Origin: Ceratothoa steindachneri | Taxonomy: Eukaryota; Arthropoda; Malacostraca; Isopoda; Cymothoidae | Assembly (NCBI GenBank): GCA_963969495.1 | Contig: OZ018319.1 | Location: 202,011,278-202,075,277, forward strand | DNA: 64,000 nucleotides | Direction of reading: 5' to 3' | In this document: piece by piece, positions 1-11,071 of the stretch | Numbering within the stretch: position 1 is the first letter of the stretch | How the letters are laid out: every line of letters begins with the position of its first letter | The notes under the pieces: model-generated | Seen by the model: only the letters and a program-made list of their open reading frames with translations | What the model was told of the DNA's origin: nothing | The model's database searches: none | Made by a program: the position numbers and the translations under genes

Positions 1-600
1 GAATTTCCTAGAGTTCTTGAGCTATTTTCAGATTCCTGCCTTTAGACCTCTCTCCGAGTGTCTTCTAAACATTTTCAATGGGATTCAGGCCCGAACTCTG
101 TGTAGGCCAGTTCATAACAGTGATGTTCTCGTCGTCTAGAAAGGTCTTTACCCACTTGGCTTCGGAGGGTCGCAAGTAGGGTAAAGCATGCTGTCCTAGC
201 TCTTCCTGGACCACGTGTACATTCAATGGTCCCCGTAAGCCCACAAATGGCCCAGTACCTTCTAACGAAATCACGCCCCAAACCATGACACTCCCTCCGC
301 CAAACTTCACATTCTCTTTTGTTCAAATGACAGGCAATCATTCTTCACCTGCTCTGCGACGACGAACAAACCTTCTGCCATCGAATCCGAACAAATTGAA
401 ATTAGACTCGTCACTGAAATTGACTTGGCTCCATTGGTCGCTCGTCCATGATGCAATGCAAGGTGGCGAATGCAACACGAGCCTTCTTGGGCTTCTGACT
501 GCAATGGATTAACCGCCGTTGTGCGAGCGTGAAGTGTCTTCCTCCAGCCCACGCAACACAGTCAGCCTGGAGACTGACGACAGCCTGCATGAAAATCACC
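1..600 (-). pseudogene. Tc1-like transposase remnant
   Basis: Read on the minus strand, the segment encodes the C-terminal half of a Tc1-type DDE transposase, which cuts and pastes the element at TA sites. Visible signatures are KFGGGSVMVWG near 290, then NWPTQSSGLNPIENV near 90; the latter matches the family's 'SPDLNPIE' motif carrying the last catalytic acidic residue. Homology continues leftwards to base 1 (KTLGERSKG), so the copy runs off the window. Upstream (about 310-590) the sequence has changed frame more than once and contains stops; homology is seen only as pieces such as DESNFNLFG. The copy is dead. The family call is firm, the boundaries approximate. Confidence 0.8.
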
Positions 601-1104
601 TAACGTACACGAGATTGAACTGAAGTTGTCCTACAAACAATGCCGGTTCTCTCTACGAGAAAAATATTTCGGATCATTTTGGACACTTTAATGTTTCTAG
701 TAAATTCCTTATCTGATGATAACTTTCGTTTTGGTCATCCCAATTTACATAACCTTTACCCATATGTAGTTTATGCCTTTAGGTTACCTACCATACACCA
801 ATTTTGGAAACATTGGATTTTCTGATGATTTTGGACGGTTGATGATGGTACCTCCTTCCCTTTTCCTTTTTTCGTGCCTTGTTTACTTACACTCTTTAGT
901 CCTTTTGTCAACTGATTTTTTCACCACTAATCATTTATCTGGTTAATTCTCATGTGTAACTTTTCGATGTTAAATTAATTATGTTAAATTAATAATAGTT
1001 AACCGTTAAATATAGACATTGCAAATGCGTCTTGACCTAAAGATTTTTTTATATTAATTTGGTCTAAATTATATTGCAGTTGTAGTTTAGATTTAAGGCT
1101 AGCA
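601..1104. other. AT-rich DNA, no gene recognised
   Basis: About 500 bases between the transposase remnant and the minisatellite. Only short open frames are present and none resembles a known protein. No repeat or RNA gene was recognised. Confidence 0.5.
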
Positions 1105-1646
1105 ATGGAAGTTAGGTTAGGCTAAGTAAGGTTAATGGCAGGTTAGGCTAAGTAATGTTAATGGTAGGTTGAGCTAGGTAAGGTTAATGGCAGGTTGAGC
1201 TAGGTAAGGTTAATAGCAGGTTGAGCTAGGTAAAGATTAATGACAGGTGGGGCTATGAAAATCTTAATGGAAGGCTAGATTAGGTAAAACTAATGGCAGG
1301 TTAGGCTAGGTAAGGTTAATGGTAGGTTAGGCTAGGTAATGTTAATGGCAGTCTAGGGTAAGTAAGGTTACTTCCAGGCAAGGCTAGGTGAGGTTAATGG
1401 CAGGGTATACTAGGTAAGGTTAATGGCATGCTAGGCAAGGTAAGGTTAATGGCATGCTAGGCAAGGTAAGGTTAATGACATGTTAGACTAGGTAAGGCTG
1501 ATGGCAGGTTAGCCTAGGTGAGGTTAATGACAGGGTATACTAGTTAAATTTAATGGTATGCTAGGCAATATAAGGTTAATAGCAAGTTGGGCAAGGTAAT
1601 GCTAATGGCATGTTAGACTAGGTAAGGTTGATGGCAGGTTAGGCTA
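1105..1646 (+). repeat. 26-bp minisatellite with telomere-like core
   Basis: About 20 degenerate tandem copies of a unit close to GGTTAGGCTAGGTAAGGT plus TAATGGCA. Spacing is mostly 26 bases, with single-base changes and small indels between units. Many units contain GGTTAGG, which overlaps the TTAGG telomere repeat of many arthropods, but the period is not 5 and the array is not a telomere. Unit divergence suggests an old array. Confidence 0.85.
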
Positions 1647-2080
1647 TATTCGATAAGGTTACGGCCATGACCGCCCCAATACCCGCAAGAAAATCTCTGA
1701 CAGACATTTTTACTTCATCTACATTCAGTATTTTCTTTACAAGTTGTGGTGACTGATTTGATAAACAAACATAACAGACATCTCAACATTTTAATTCGAA
1801 ATGGATTCTGGTTTATATATACGTACCTAAACATGTAGAGATTAATACATATTAAATAATTGATTTCACAAACATACATAAAAAATAAATAAATTAATAA
1901 ATAAAATGTGAGAATTTGAATGACTTGATTTCACTATATTTCGCTGGCTTGTTTTTTCCTAGCACAACCTCCTTTTGCTAAACTTGATTATATGTACAAT
2001 TCTTTTGCACCGACAATCTAGGCTCAGCTTACATTGGAACCGGTTTTCGTAGTCACCATCAACTCATTTTTTGATCCATT
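1647..2080. other. AT-rich spacer, nothing recognised
   Basis: This stretch lies between two minisatellites and is strongly A+T rich in its middle part. No coding homology, RNA gene or repeat unit was recognised. Confidence 0.5.
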
Positions 2081-2340
2081 GAACAGTGATGAGAGAGAAT
2101 GAACAATGATTGGAGAGAATGAACAGTGATTAGGTAGAATAAATAGTGATTAGAGATAATGAACAATGATTAGAGAGAATGAACAGTGATTAGAGAGAAT
2201 AAACAGTGATTAGAGAAAATTAACAGTGATTGGGGAGAATGAACAGTGATTAGAGATAATAAACAGTAATTAGAGAAAATGAAATTTGATTAAAGAGAAT
2301 AAACAGTGATTAGAAAATATAGACATTGATTAGAGATAAA
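2081..2340 (+). repeat. 20-bp minisatellite
   Basis: Thirteen consecutive 20-base units of the form GAACAGTGATTAGAGAGAAT, each differing by one to a few bases. The period is held almost perfectly, with changes being substitutions rather than indels. It is unrelated in sequence to the 26-bp array just upstream. Confidence 0.9.
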
Positions 2341-2488
2341 ACACGTTCATCATTATCATTATGAGCTGATATGCTGAACGCGTAGTCTTAAAATTATTGC
2401 CAGCGCTGAAAATCAGTGTTGCTGATTTAGCTATTTTGTAGCTACTTTTGAAACTAAATAATAATAATGATAATAATCTTCTTCATCG

Positions 2489-2956
2489 TCAGCAGCTTAT
2501 TAGCGCGTCTTTATGCGGGGTCGCTGTTTTTGATGAGCCGCTTCCACCTGTTTCTGTCTCCTGCCATGTTGGTTCCCAGTCCCTCTCCCTCATGTCAGCT
2601 AGTATGCAGTCTCTCCATCTAATCCTGGGTCTTCCTCTCTTCCTCCTTCCCTGTATTTCTATCACCAAAGCTCTTCTCTCGTTATTCTTTCCATCCCTCC
2701 TCATTATGTGTCCATACCATCTAAGTCTTGCTCCCTGTGTCTTCTTCGAAATCTCCGCCACCTTTGTTGTTCTTCTGGTCTTTGTATTTGTGATTCTGTC
2801 CTCCCTTGTCACGCCACACATCCATCGCAACATCCTCATTTCTGCTACTTCCATCCTCTTCTCATTACTTTTCTTTACAGGTAATGCCTCTGCTCCATAC
2901 GGTATAGTTGGTCTTACAACAGTTTTGTATACTTTGCCCTTTAATTTCACTGGCAT
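2489..2956 (-). pseudogene. RTE LINE ORF, C-terminal region
   Basis: 155 codons open on the minus strand. This is the part downstream of the RT palm in RTE proteins: LKGKVYKTVVRPTIPYGAEA (RT thumb), then RMLRWMCGVTREDRI and RLRWYGHIMRRD, and the basic GRRKRGRPRIRWRDC segment. The start Met is only the first in a fragment. It is separated from the palm domain (3296-3720) by a stretch with stops. Confidence 0.85.
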
Positions 2957-3295
2957 TTTCCTGTCACACAGAACCCCTGATACATCCCTCCAACTCTTTC
3001 ATCCCGCTTGGATCCTTCTGGTTACTTCCTTATCCTCATTTTCATCTACTGATATGGTAGATCCAAAATACTTGAAGGCATCTACTCTCTTTATTTCCAT
3101 ACCATCAAATCTAATGCTTTCACCTCTGTCCTGCTCTTCTTCGGTACACTCCTATATTCTGTCTCTGTTCTACTTATCTTCATCCCTCTGTTTCCAGTAC
3201 TAATCTCCACTCCTCTAGCCTTTGCTCTACCTCTTATTTAAACTCACTGGCTAAACCACATCATCTGCATGCATCATGTTCCAGGGTATCCCCAC

Positions 3296-3720
3296 TCACA
3301 CGTTCTCAGTTAAAACGTCAAAGACTATGTTAAAGAGGAAGGGGCTCAACGCAGAGCCCTGATGCAGCCCCACCTCCACTCCAAAACTGTTTGTCATGCC
3401 TGCTCCACCCCTTACGCGTGTTTTGACACTTCTGTACATTTCATTCACCAATCTTACATAATTTTCTGGCACTTTTCCTTTTCTTTCTCTCAAGCATCTC
3501 CATAGTTCTTGTTTTGGTATTCTGCCATACGCCTTCTCCAGATCTATAAAAAATATATGTAATTCCTTTTGATTCTCCCTGTACTTTTCTGCCATTTGCC
3601 TCAATATAAACACTGGGCTTGTTGTTCCTCTTCCAGGCATGAAACCAAATTGACTGTTGGACACCTCCACCTTAAGTCGTAATCTTTCGTCCAAAATCCT
3701 CTCCCAGACTTTTAATGTGT
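3296..3720 (-). pseudogene. RTE LINE reverse transcriptase, fingers and palm fragment
   Basis: Encodes reverse transcriptase motifs in order: SQFGFMPGRGTTSPVFILRQ (fingers), FIDLEKAYGRIP (the palm motif with the first catalytic Asp) and VGLHQGSALSPFLFNIVFDV (the QGSALSP motif). The second Asp pair (the 'YADD' block) is not in this frame and lies in the broken stretch towards 2956. RT copies the element's RNA at a nicked target. The fragment cannot be functional. Confidence 0.85.
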
Positions 3721-3748
3721 GAGATAGCAGTTGAATCCCAGATGTTTC

Positions 3749-4300
3749 TCATAGCACGTCTCCTGCTACTTCTCTCATCACTTGTGCGTTCTCTTTCCAC
3801 CAATCTTGAACTCTCACTACGTCAGTGTTTACTTTTCTTAAGACCTTGGTATTGAACTCTTGCTTCTTGGTTTCGTCTTTCAGTACTGTCAATCGTATCT
3901 TCTTCTCGTAGCTCCTCTTTCCTTTTCTAGGTCTTCTCAACCACACATCCATCACAAGCAGCCGGTGTTGTGGTGTAACATGGGACCCTGGTATTACTTT
4001 ACAGTCTTTAATCTCTATCAGATTTGATCTTCGATACATGATATAATATATCTGGGTAGTATGGCCTCCGCTCTTGTTTGTTATTCTGTGCTCTTGCTTC
4101 TTGCGAGAGAAAGTGTTTGCAATGGCCAAGTCAAATGAGACTGCCAAGTCTAGTATCCTGTCTCCATCCGCACTCATGTTTCCCAAGCCATGGCCTCCAT
4201 GTATCCTTTCACATCTCCCGTTGTCCGCCCCCACACGTCCATTTAGGTCTGTCCCAAGTACTACCCTCTCTTCTGCAGCTATGATTCCTGTCGAGGTATA
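3749..4300 (-). pseudogene. RTE LINE endonuclease, C-terminal half
   Basis: Minus-strand fragment beginning RVVLGTDLNGRVGAD near 4290. Further on are RILDLAVSFDLAIANTF and VTPQHRLLVMDVWLRR; the HR pair near 'QHRLL' corresponds to the SDH-type catalytic block of apurinic-like endonucleases. These enzymes nick target DNA to prime reverse transcription. 'QIDF' at the usual place reads TQIYYIM here, a substitution. The N-terminal half lies beyond the insertion at 5410-5950. Confidence 0.8.
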
Positions 4301-5409
<1,109 letters not shown>

Positions 5410-5410
<1 letters not shown>

Positions 5411-5990
5411 GTCTTGAAAGCATAGACCCCATTTCATTTACTAGCTTCCTCCAGAATTCGTCCTTCTCCTCTTGTATTGATCCTGTCTGCGGTGCATATG
5501 CACTGACCACATTTAAGATTCCTTCCTCACAATCTAACCTTACCGCTATCAGCCGGTCTCATCCTCTCTTTACTTCAATCACATGTTCCTCCATATCATT
5601 CGACACCACCACTCCAACTCCATTCCTTCCCCCTACTGTTGCGCTGCTGTAGTATAGTTTGTATCCCTCTCCCAACTCCCTGGCCTTGTTGCCTCTCACC
5701 TGGTCTCTTGTTCACACAGTATGCTCACTTTCCTCCTCTTCATCAGCTCCACCACTTCTCTTCCTCGACCTGCCAAGGTCCCAACATTCAATGTCGCCAC
5801 TCTCAAGGCAACAGGAGCTCGTTTCTTTAGCCGCCCCCGCTCATGATGCGTTAGCCCTTGCATATTCGCAAAGGTCGGGCGCTGCCTCTGTGCGTCGCTT
5901 ATAACGGGATACGCCATAGCACGGTCTAATACTCCTTGGTTGTAGCTCACCTTGGTTTTCGCCTGGTTTTACGGTCGAATGCCCTTTCTG
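5410..5990 (-). pseudogene. RTE LINE endonuclease, N-terminal half and leader
   Basis: The minus strand reads RVATLNVGTLAGRGREVVEL and ILCEQETR, the N-terminal Asn and Glu blocks of the apurinic-type endonuclease of RTE elements. After a frame change come GEGYKLYYSSATVGGRNGVG and VSAYAPQTGSIQEEKDEFW, the next conserved segments. At least one frameshift and one stop (near 5565) are present. The 5' leader upstream (about 5960-6060) matches the conserved start seen in RTE copies of other animals. Confidence 0.85.
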
Positions 5991-6065
5991 ACACCAACCC
6001 TCCTCATTTATCCGGGCTTGGGACCGGCATAGAACTGTACTGGCTTGCACCCCCTATGGTTAGGT

Positions 6066-6066
<1 letters not shown>

Positions 6067-6110
<44 letters not shown>
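6067..6110 (+). repeat. (TAA)n microsatellite
   Basis: About 15 units of a trinucleotide at the 5' border of the RTE element. It may be a microsatellite target or the tail of another insertion. Confidence 0.95.
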
Positions 6111-6112
<2 letters not shown>

Positions 6113-6439
6113 TAAAAGTTTAATATAGATAAATCTAATACTATTGTTACTATAATATTCTATTGAATAGGATACAACAACTTATTTCTAGCTATATTTT
6201 CCTTGATTCTAGTTGTAAAATCTTACTTCGAGTTGGCTACCGTGTTGAGAATTGTCCGTTTTCATGGCATACATTGCTTTTCATTCATCAGGTTTACGTC
6301 ACATCTCTTGAACATTTTTTTTCAATGATGGCGGCCAGTGTCAGTTTTTGTTGCGCCCTTCTGATAACACCGTTACCCATGATTCCATTTGTGCCCAAAT
6401 AGGAATATTATTTAGGGGCATCCATGTACGTAGCGCCAT
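6111..6439. other. Spacer, no gene recognised
   Basis: Lies between the (TAA)n run and the Penelope-like remnant. It may contain further decayed Penelope sequence, but no motif is readable. Confidence 0.4.
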
Positions 6440-6791
6440 TCTTCCTTCACGCCGTGAATCCACTAACTGTCTCTCATTTTACATAAGAGAGACTAGGAGA
6501 ACATTAAAAAAACGAATTTATGAACACAAAAGTGATGTTAGGCGAGGCAGTACTACATCCATTTTTTTTTTTTACCATATTAGCAATTACAACCACCAAA
6601 TAGATTATTCAAAGGCTCAACTTATATATAATTGTAAAGATTTTCGTAAAAGAAAAATTGTAGAAACGATACTAATAGGAGAGATTCCCAATTTGAATCT
6701 TTCGGATGATCAATTTAAATGTAGCTCTTATTCTCGGAACCTGATTGTAAGGAGTTTAGTTAATGATTTTAGAACTACACCTCCTGATTAA
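6440..6791 (+). pseudogene. Penelope-like element, GIY-YIG endonuclease remnant
   Basis: The plus strand encodes the C-terminal nuclease of a Penelope-like retroelement. Visible are FYIRETRRTLKKRIYEHKSD, a variant of the family's YIGETGRTL-type block with two Gly to Arg changes, then NYNHQIDYSKAQLIY and RKRKIVETILIG, containing the conserved Glu that binds metal in GIY-YIG enzymes. The frame closes with a stop at 6789-6791. The RT domain that should lie upstream is absent, so this is a 5'-truncated, dead copy, which is common for the family. Confidence 0.8.
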
Positions 6792-6956
6792 TGACTCTTT
6801 TTCTCCGTGTTTTGTTTTGTTGGGATTTTGAGATATTTAGTAACTTGTGTTGTTCAGTCCATTCTCATTATACGACGAACAGGGTATGTCTAACTTCATA
6901 CCGACACTAATCTCGTAAATAAATTATATGCTCCTATACTGTACAGTGGTTTCATT
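6792..6956. other. Spacer between Penelope remnant and SINE
   Basis: Probably includes the 3' noncoding part of the Penelope-like element. Nothing else is recognised. Confidence 0.4.
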
Positions 6957-7117
6957 ATCGTAGCCGATTGGTTAAGGGATCGGTTGGATGGGATTAAAGT
7001 GGTTGCTCGCAGCCTCAGTGTGCTTGGTTCAAATCTTACCCCAGTACGGGATTTTTCGAATTAGGAAATAACTTTTTCCGTAGAAAAAATTATCCTGTTT
7101 CTTGCTGTATGCTGGAT
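6957..7117 (+). mobile_element. tRNA-derived SINE, copy 1
   Basis: The head contains polymerase III promoter boxes: TAGCCGATTGGTT at 6961 (box A-like) and GGTTCAAATCT at 7025 (box B-like). It is followed by a body (GGGATTTTTCGAATTAGG onward) shared with the copy at 7290-7453. The long variable-arm spacing between the boxes suggests a class II (Leu or Ser) tRNA ancestor. Small SINEs of this type move with the machinery of a LINE; the partner is not evident here. Confidence 0.8.
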
Positions 7118-7289
7118 TTATTTCATCATTCTTTCGCCCTCATGAAAGATATACATTGTATATTCGCCGCGTGTATACCTCAATTTCTCCTTTGTCCCTT
7201 GAATTCCAAATTAATTTCTCTCTCTTTCACAGTCCGATCGACCTTGCGAAGCGTGCCTTAAAATCTTTTCTATACGGAAGATTTTTGTC
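7118..7289. other. Spacer between two SINE copies
   Basis: Pyrimidine-rich DNA without recognised genes, separating the two SINE copies. Confidence 0.4.
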
Positions 7290-7449
7290 TTCCGTGTAGC
7301 CGAGTGGTCAAAGGCTCGTTTTAATTTAAGTCAAATCGTTTGCTCGCTGCCTAAATGTGCTTGGTTCGAATCCCAACCTAGTAGGGAATTTTTCGAATTA
7401 GGAAATAACTTTTCCGAAGATAAAATTATTCTGTTTCGTGCGGTATGCT

Positions 7450-7453
<4 letters not shown>
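7290..7453 (+). mobile_element. tRNA-derived SINE, copy 2
   Basis: Same family and orientation as copy 1, with better conserved polymerase III boxes: TAGCCGAGTGGTC at 7297 (box A) and GGTTCGAATCC at 7361 (box B). The two bodies align through GAATTAGGAAATAACTTTT and end at GTATGCTGGAT. The copy runs directly into a (TA)n tract, which could be its tail or its target. Confidence 0.85.

Positions 7454-7527
<74 letters not shown>
7452..7527 (+). repeat. (TA)n microsatellite
   Basis: Pure dinucleotide run directly abutting the 3' end of SINE copy 2. Confidence 0.98.
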
Positions 7528-7531
<4 letters not shown>

Positions 7532-7984
7532 AGGTCTCTTTGGGTGGAACTACAAGAATCATGTGCATCTCTCCAGTCAACATGCCTTACTACGATTCTT
7601 GTGCCTCCTTGCTATTCACAGCACTTTGGAATCTAACTTTAACCAATCAAAGCATACATTGCACTCTATGTCTTCAGCTTCTCCCGGTTTATCTATTATC
7701 TAAACCTCTTTGACTGGCAGCTGTTTCTTAGTGTGCGTAAGTATGTGTTTCCGCGAGAGATTTTAGCGATACGCTTGTTCCATACATATCTTTAATAAAT
7801 AAACAATTCTGATATATATTATTTTTCTGATTTTCTTTGGTTCCCTGTCTGTTACATGGCATAATATTTCATTAATTCATGCGAGTACCTAATTTAGGAT
7901 TCATCCATTTGTGGAAGTTCCTCGCTGGGTCTACCTATCCTTCAAATTATGTGTCACAGGCCTACTTGACATGCAATTTGAGCA
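7528..7984. other. Spacer, no gene recognised
   Basis: Unique-looking, moderately A+T-rich DNA. No coding homology or repeat was recognised. Confidence 0.4.
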
Positions 7985-8195
7985 TTACACCTTAAAGCAT
8001 GTTGGTAATAGCATGTCCCCAGTTTCCTTAACTTTCATATCTGGTGGGCAAATTCCCGTAGACGAAATATGATGTCCCAGAAAGTCACTTTTTTCTCTCG
8101 CAAACTCGCACTTCTTCAGGGATAATCGTAGGTTGCTCTCGACCAGGATTTCGAACACTTGGTCTAAATGATCCAAATGGTCGTCCAAAATGTCC
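7985..8195 (-). pseudogene. Gypsy reverse transcriptase fragment
   Basis: Minus-strand piece reading HLDHLDQVFEILVESNLRLS, then KKCEFAREKSDFLGHHISS. This is the segment just after the catalytic YxDD of Ty3/Gypsy RT, where 'KCxF...V.FLGH.IS..G' is diagnostic. It is only about 65 codons and belongs to a lineage different from the large Gypsy copies in this window, which read KCEWFAKEVEFLGH there. Confidence 0.85.
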
Positions 8196-8258
8196 GAATA
8201 TAAATATCCTGTAACTACGATAAAATATGCCTTTTAGCTAAATCAAAACACCGCCAAG

Positions 8259-8260
<2 letters not shown>

Positions 8261-8334
<74 letters not shown>
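8261..8334 (+). repeat. (TA)n tract, segment 1
   Basis: Pure (TA)n; first of four tracts that alternate with three insertions between 8261 and 10972. Confidence 0.98.
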
Positions 8335-8338
<4 letters not shown>

Positions 8339-8509
8339 AACTAAAAAAGTAGCGTGTGAGTAGAGCAATAAATGCAAAAACTCCTACACGAAAATGAAAG
8401 GCAGATTCCAATTCCAAGTATTTTCGAACTTGTTCAGTTCATTCTCAAAGATGAACTAAACAAGTTCGAAAGTACTTGGAATCCGCATTTCACTTTCCTG
8501 TGGGATTTT

Positions 8510-8513
<4 letters not shown>
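8335..8513. mobile_element. Palindromic foldback element between (TA)n tracts
   Basis: An imperfect inverted repeat. The left arm (about 8374-8444) contains CCAAGTATTTTCGAACTTG; the right arm (about 8450-8511) contains the complementary CAAGTTCGAAAGTACTTGG. Arm ends also pair (GCAAAAACTCC with GGGATTTTTGC). It encodes nothing and is bounded on both sides by (TA)n. A sliver of the same arm recurs at 36155-36184. It is probably a foldback or MITE-like element. Confidence 0.7.

Positions 8514-8546
<33 letters not shown>
8514..8546 (+). repeat. (TA)n tract, segment 2
   Basis: Short (TA)n run between the palindrome and the mariner-like element. Confidence 0.98.
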
Positions 8547-8548
<2 letters not shown>

Positions 8549-9918
8549 AGATCCCCCCCCCCCACCAACAAAACAAAATCGGGCCCCAACTTTGATAGGC
8601 CTCATTTCTAAAATTTCTGTTAGGATTGAATGAAACTTTGGTGATAACTAGTTTATTGTGTTTAACACATCATATCAAAACATGAGTCTTTGGACTTTTT
8701 TTCTTTATCCTAGAGTGCGTGTTCGAGATGACCTCCATTTAGCTCTGTGCATTTCTTAAGGCGCAGCACAAAGTTGTCCATGACGTCCTTACAAACCGAC
8801 TGACTAATGGCTCTGATCTCCTCTCTGATGGCTTCCTTGAGTTCCGTGATAGTCCTGGGTCTCCCTGCGAATACTGTGTCTTCATGGTAGCTCCAAAGAA
8901 AGTAATCTGGGGGGGCTAAGGTGTGGGCTGTGAGGTTCCCACTCAAAATCAGTCTTGAGACTGATCACACGGCCACCAAAGTTGTCTTTCAGCCAATCTC
9001 GGTACAGGTTTGAGGTGTGATAGCTTGCTGGAACCAGAACTTCCCTATAAGCGACGGAAACAGGGTCGGCAGCTCCCTCTTGAAGGTTTTGAGGACCTCA
9101 AGATACCGCTCCTTGGTGACTGTCCCTGTCGCGCCAGATTCCTTGAAGAAGAATGGTCCGATGATGCCTCTGGCTGAGATTGCAGTCCATACCCTGCACT
9201 TAGGGGAGTGTAAGACCTTGGCGGCTACCTCATTTGGTCTGGAGGTCCCCCAAAAGACATTTCTCTTCGAGTTTACCTTTCCTTTAAGATGGAAGTGAGC
9301 TTTATCTGAGGTCCAAAGGATGTTAAGGAAAGTTGGGGTCTCCTGAATTTTCTCCAATATCTTGACTCCCATAGCCTTTCTCTGCTCCTTGTCTGAGGCT
9401 GTAAGGGTCTGTTTCGTCTGTATTCTGTATGGGAAGGCCTTTACATCCATTACTAGCACTTTCCTGCAAGTCTCACCGAATATACCGAAGGACTGAATTC
9501 GCTTGCGCACAGAGTGTTTTGGACTCTGCTGAACTGGCTCTATAACGCTCTCGACCTGCTGAGCTGTACGCTTCTTGGGGCCTCCTGAATGGCTTGGACG
9601 GTTGTCACTGGTCCATTAAGGTTCTCCACTGTCCCATAGTTTTCAAAGTGGTCCACCCAGTCCTGGAGTCTGCCCTTGGATGGGGCTTTTTCACATTCAA
9701 ACTGATGCACGAGAGCGTCCTGCACTTTCTTGAACGAGCCTGTCTTGTAGTAATGTTTTACGCAGTTTATTCTTTGCTGGAGCTGCCATTGCCATCTAGT
9801 TGTGTACACAGGCATTGCTTCTGTCATATCCTGCAAAGTAAGAGTGATTAGTGAATGAATGAATGAAGGATATATCACAAAAAGTGTGTGCAGGCCCGTT
9901 TTTTTTGGGGGGATGACC
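8547..9918 (-). mobile_element. Mariner/Tc1-group DNA transposon, decayed
   Basis: About 1.37 kb lying exactly between two (TA)n tracts and carrying a transposase remnant on the minus strand. The two outer ends look like degenerate inverted repeats: the left end starts near ATCCCCCCCC and leads to ATCGGGCC; the right end, complemented, reads ATCCCCCCAAAA leading to CGGGCC. TA is the duplicated target of this superfamily, so a (TA)n tract is a natural landing site. The inverted-repeat alignment is by eye. Confidence 0.7.
8710..9840 (-). pseudogene. Mariner-like transposase, broken
   Basis: Minus-strand pieces in order: an N-terminal helix-turn-helix region ([20 protein letters not shown], near 9790), then FPYRIQTKQTLTASDKEQRK, LWTSDKAHFHLKGKVNSKRN, VWTAISARGIIGPFFF, and the C-terminal APPDYFLWSYHEDTVFAGRP to NGGHLEHAL. 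The family is a common arthropod IS630-Tc1-mariner group. The first catalytic Asp (SDKAHF) is present, but the second block reads FQQAITPQT where FQQDGATPH is expected, so the second Asp is gone. Stops and frameshifts near 8950 and 9520 also kill it. Confidence 0.85.
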
Positions 9919-10513
<595 letters not shown>

Positions 10514-10639
10514 CATGGACAGTGAGCCTTTAAATTGTGAGAGGGTAAGAGGATGTGGTATAAAAATTTCTTGGAAGTGCCTAGCTTAGAGAGATACTGG
10601 GTTTGATGGGGTAACGCTTTGGGCGAAATATAGTTACTG

Positions 10640-10708
10640 TGCCTGGTAGCTTAGCGGTAAAGCATCTGACCGGCACCAGCAGACCCGGGTTCGAGTTCCG
10701 GCCAGGAA
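10640..10708 (+). tRNA. tRNA-like sequence or SINE head
   Basis: Folds as a tRNA: acceptor TGCCTGG with CCAGGAA (one mismatch), D arm from GCTTAGCGG to AAGC, T arm CCGGG-TTCGAGT-TCCGG, and a TTTT terminator directly after. Box A is TAGCTTAGCGG and box B GGTTCGAGTTC. The anticodon arm is abnormal, with a mismatched stem and a nine-base loop, so an anticodon cannot be assigned. It is more likely a tRNA pseudogene or SINE head than a working tRNA. Confidence 0.5.
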
Positions 10709-10798
10709 TTTTCAAAACCTTTTTGCCCTGGCGTTATTTCTGTCTTCTCGGTAAAGGATCGCCTTCACTGTGCCGCCCTTTGCTCCCTTTGATTCTGG

Positions 10799-10886
10799 AT
10801 TCTTCTAATGTCCCTCTCTCTTGCCTTTAAAAAACTTCCGGTTTCTTTTCTCATTTGCTCATTCGCGTCCAATTCTTCTTTCTCTT

Positions 10887-10890
<4 letters not shown>
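10799..10890. mobile_element. Partial third copy of the inverted-repeat arm
   Basis: The block from TTCTTCTAATGTCC through TTGCTCATTCGCGTCCAATT and CTTTCTCTTGTACTATA repeats the inner part of the 10049-10513 arms, in the orientation of the right arm. It runs into (TA)n at 10891. This suggests a larger element of which 10049-10890 is a rearranged remnant. Confidence 0.8.

Positions 10891-10972
<82 letters not shown>
10891..10972 (+). repeat. (TA)n tract, segment 4
   Basis: (TA)n with one ACA interruption; closes the series of alternating TA tracts and insertions. Confidence 0.97.
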
Positions 10973-10973
<1 letters not shown>

Positions 10974-11071
10974 TTCTTTATGAGGAAAACACTTAATAAG
11001 GATAATGATTTAAATTTTTAGAAATTATACTTTCTTAAAATGCCCGCCTTAAAAAAAGATACAGATATTAC

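Noticed and set aside
1105..2340. Minisatellites as CRISPR arrays
   Set aside because: Units are directly tandem with no unique spacers, and the rest of the window is clearly animal DNA.
2448..3203. A 251-codon plus-strand frame with hydrophobic stretches, resembling a membrane protein
   Set aside because: It lies antisense to readable RTE reverse transcriptase sequence. Its hydrophobicity is a by-product of the complementary strand.
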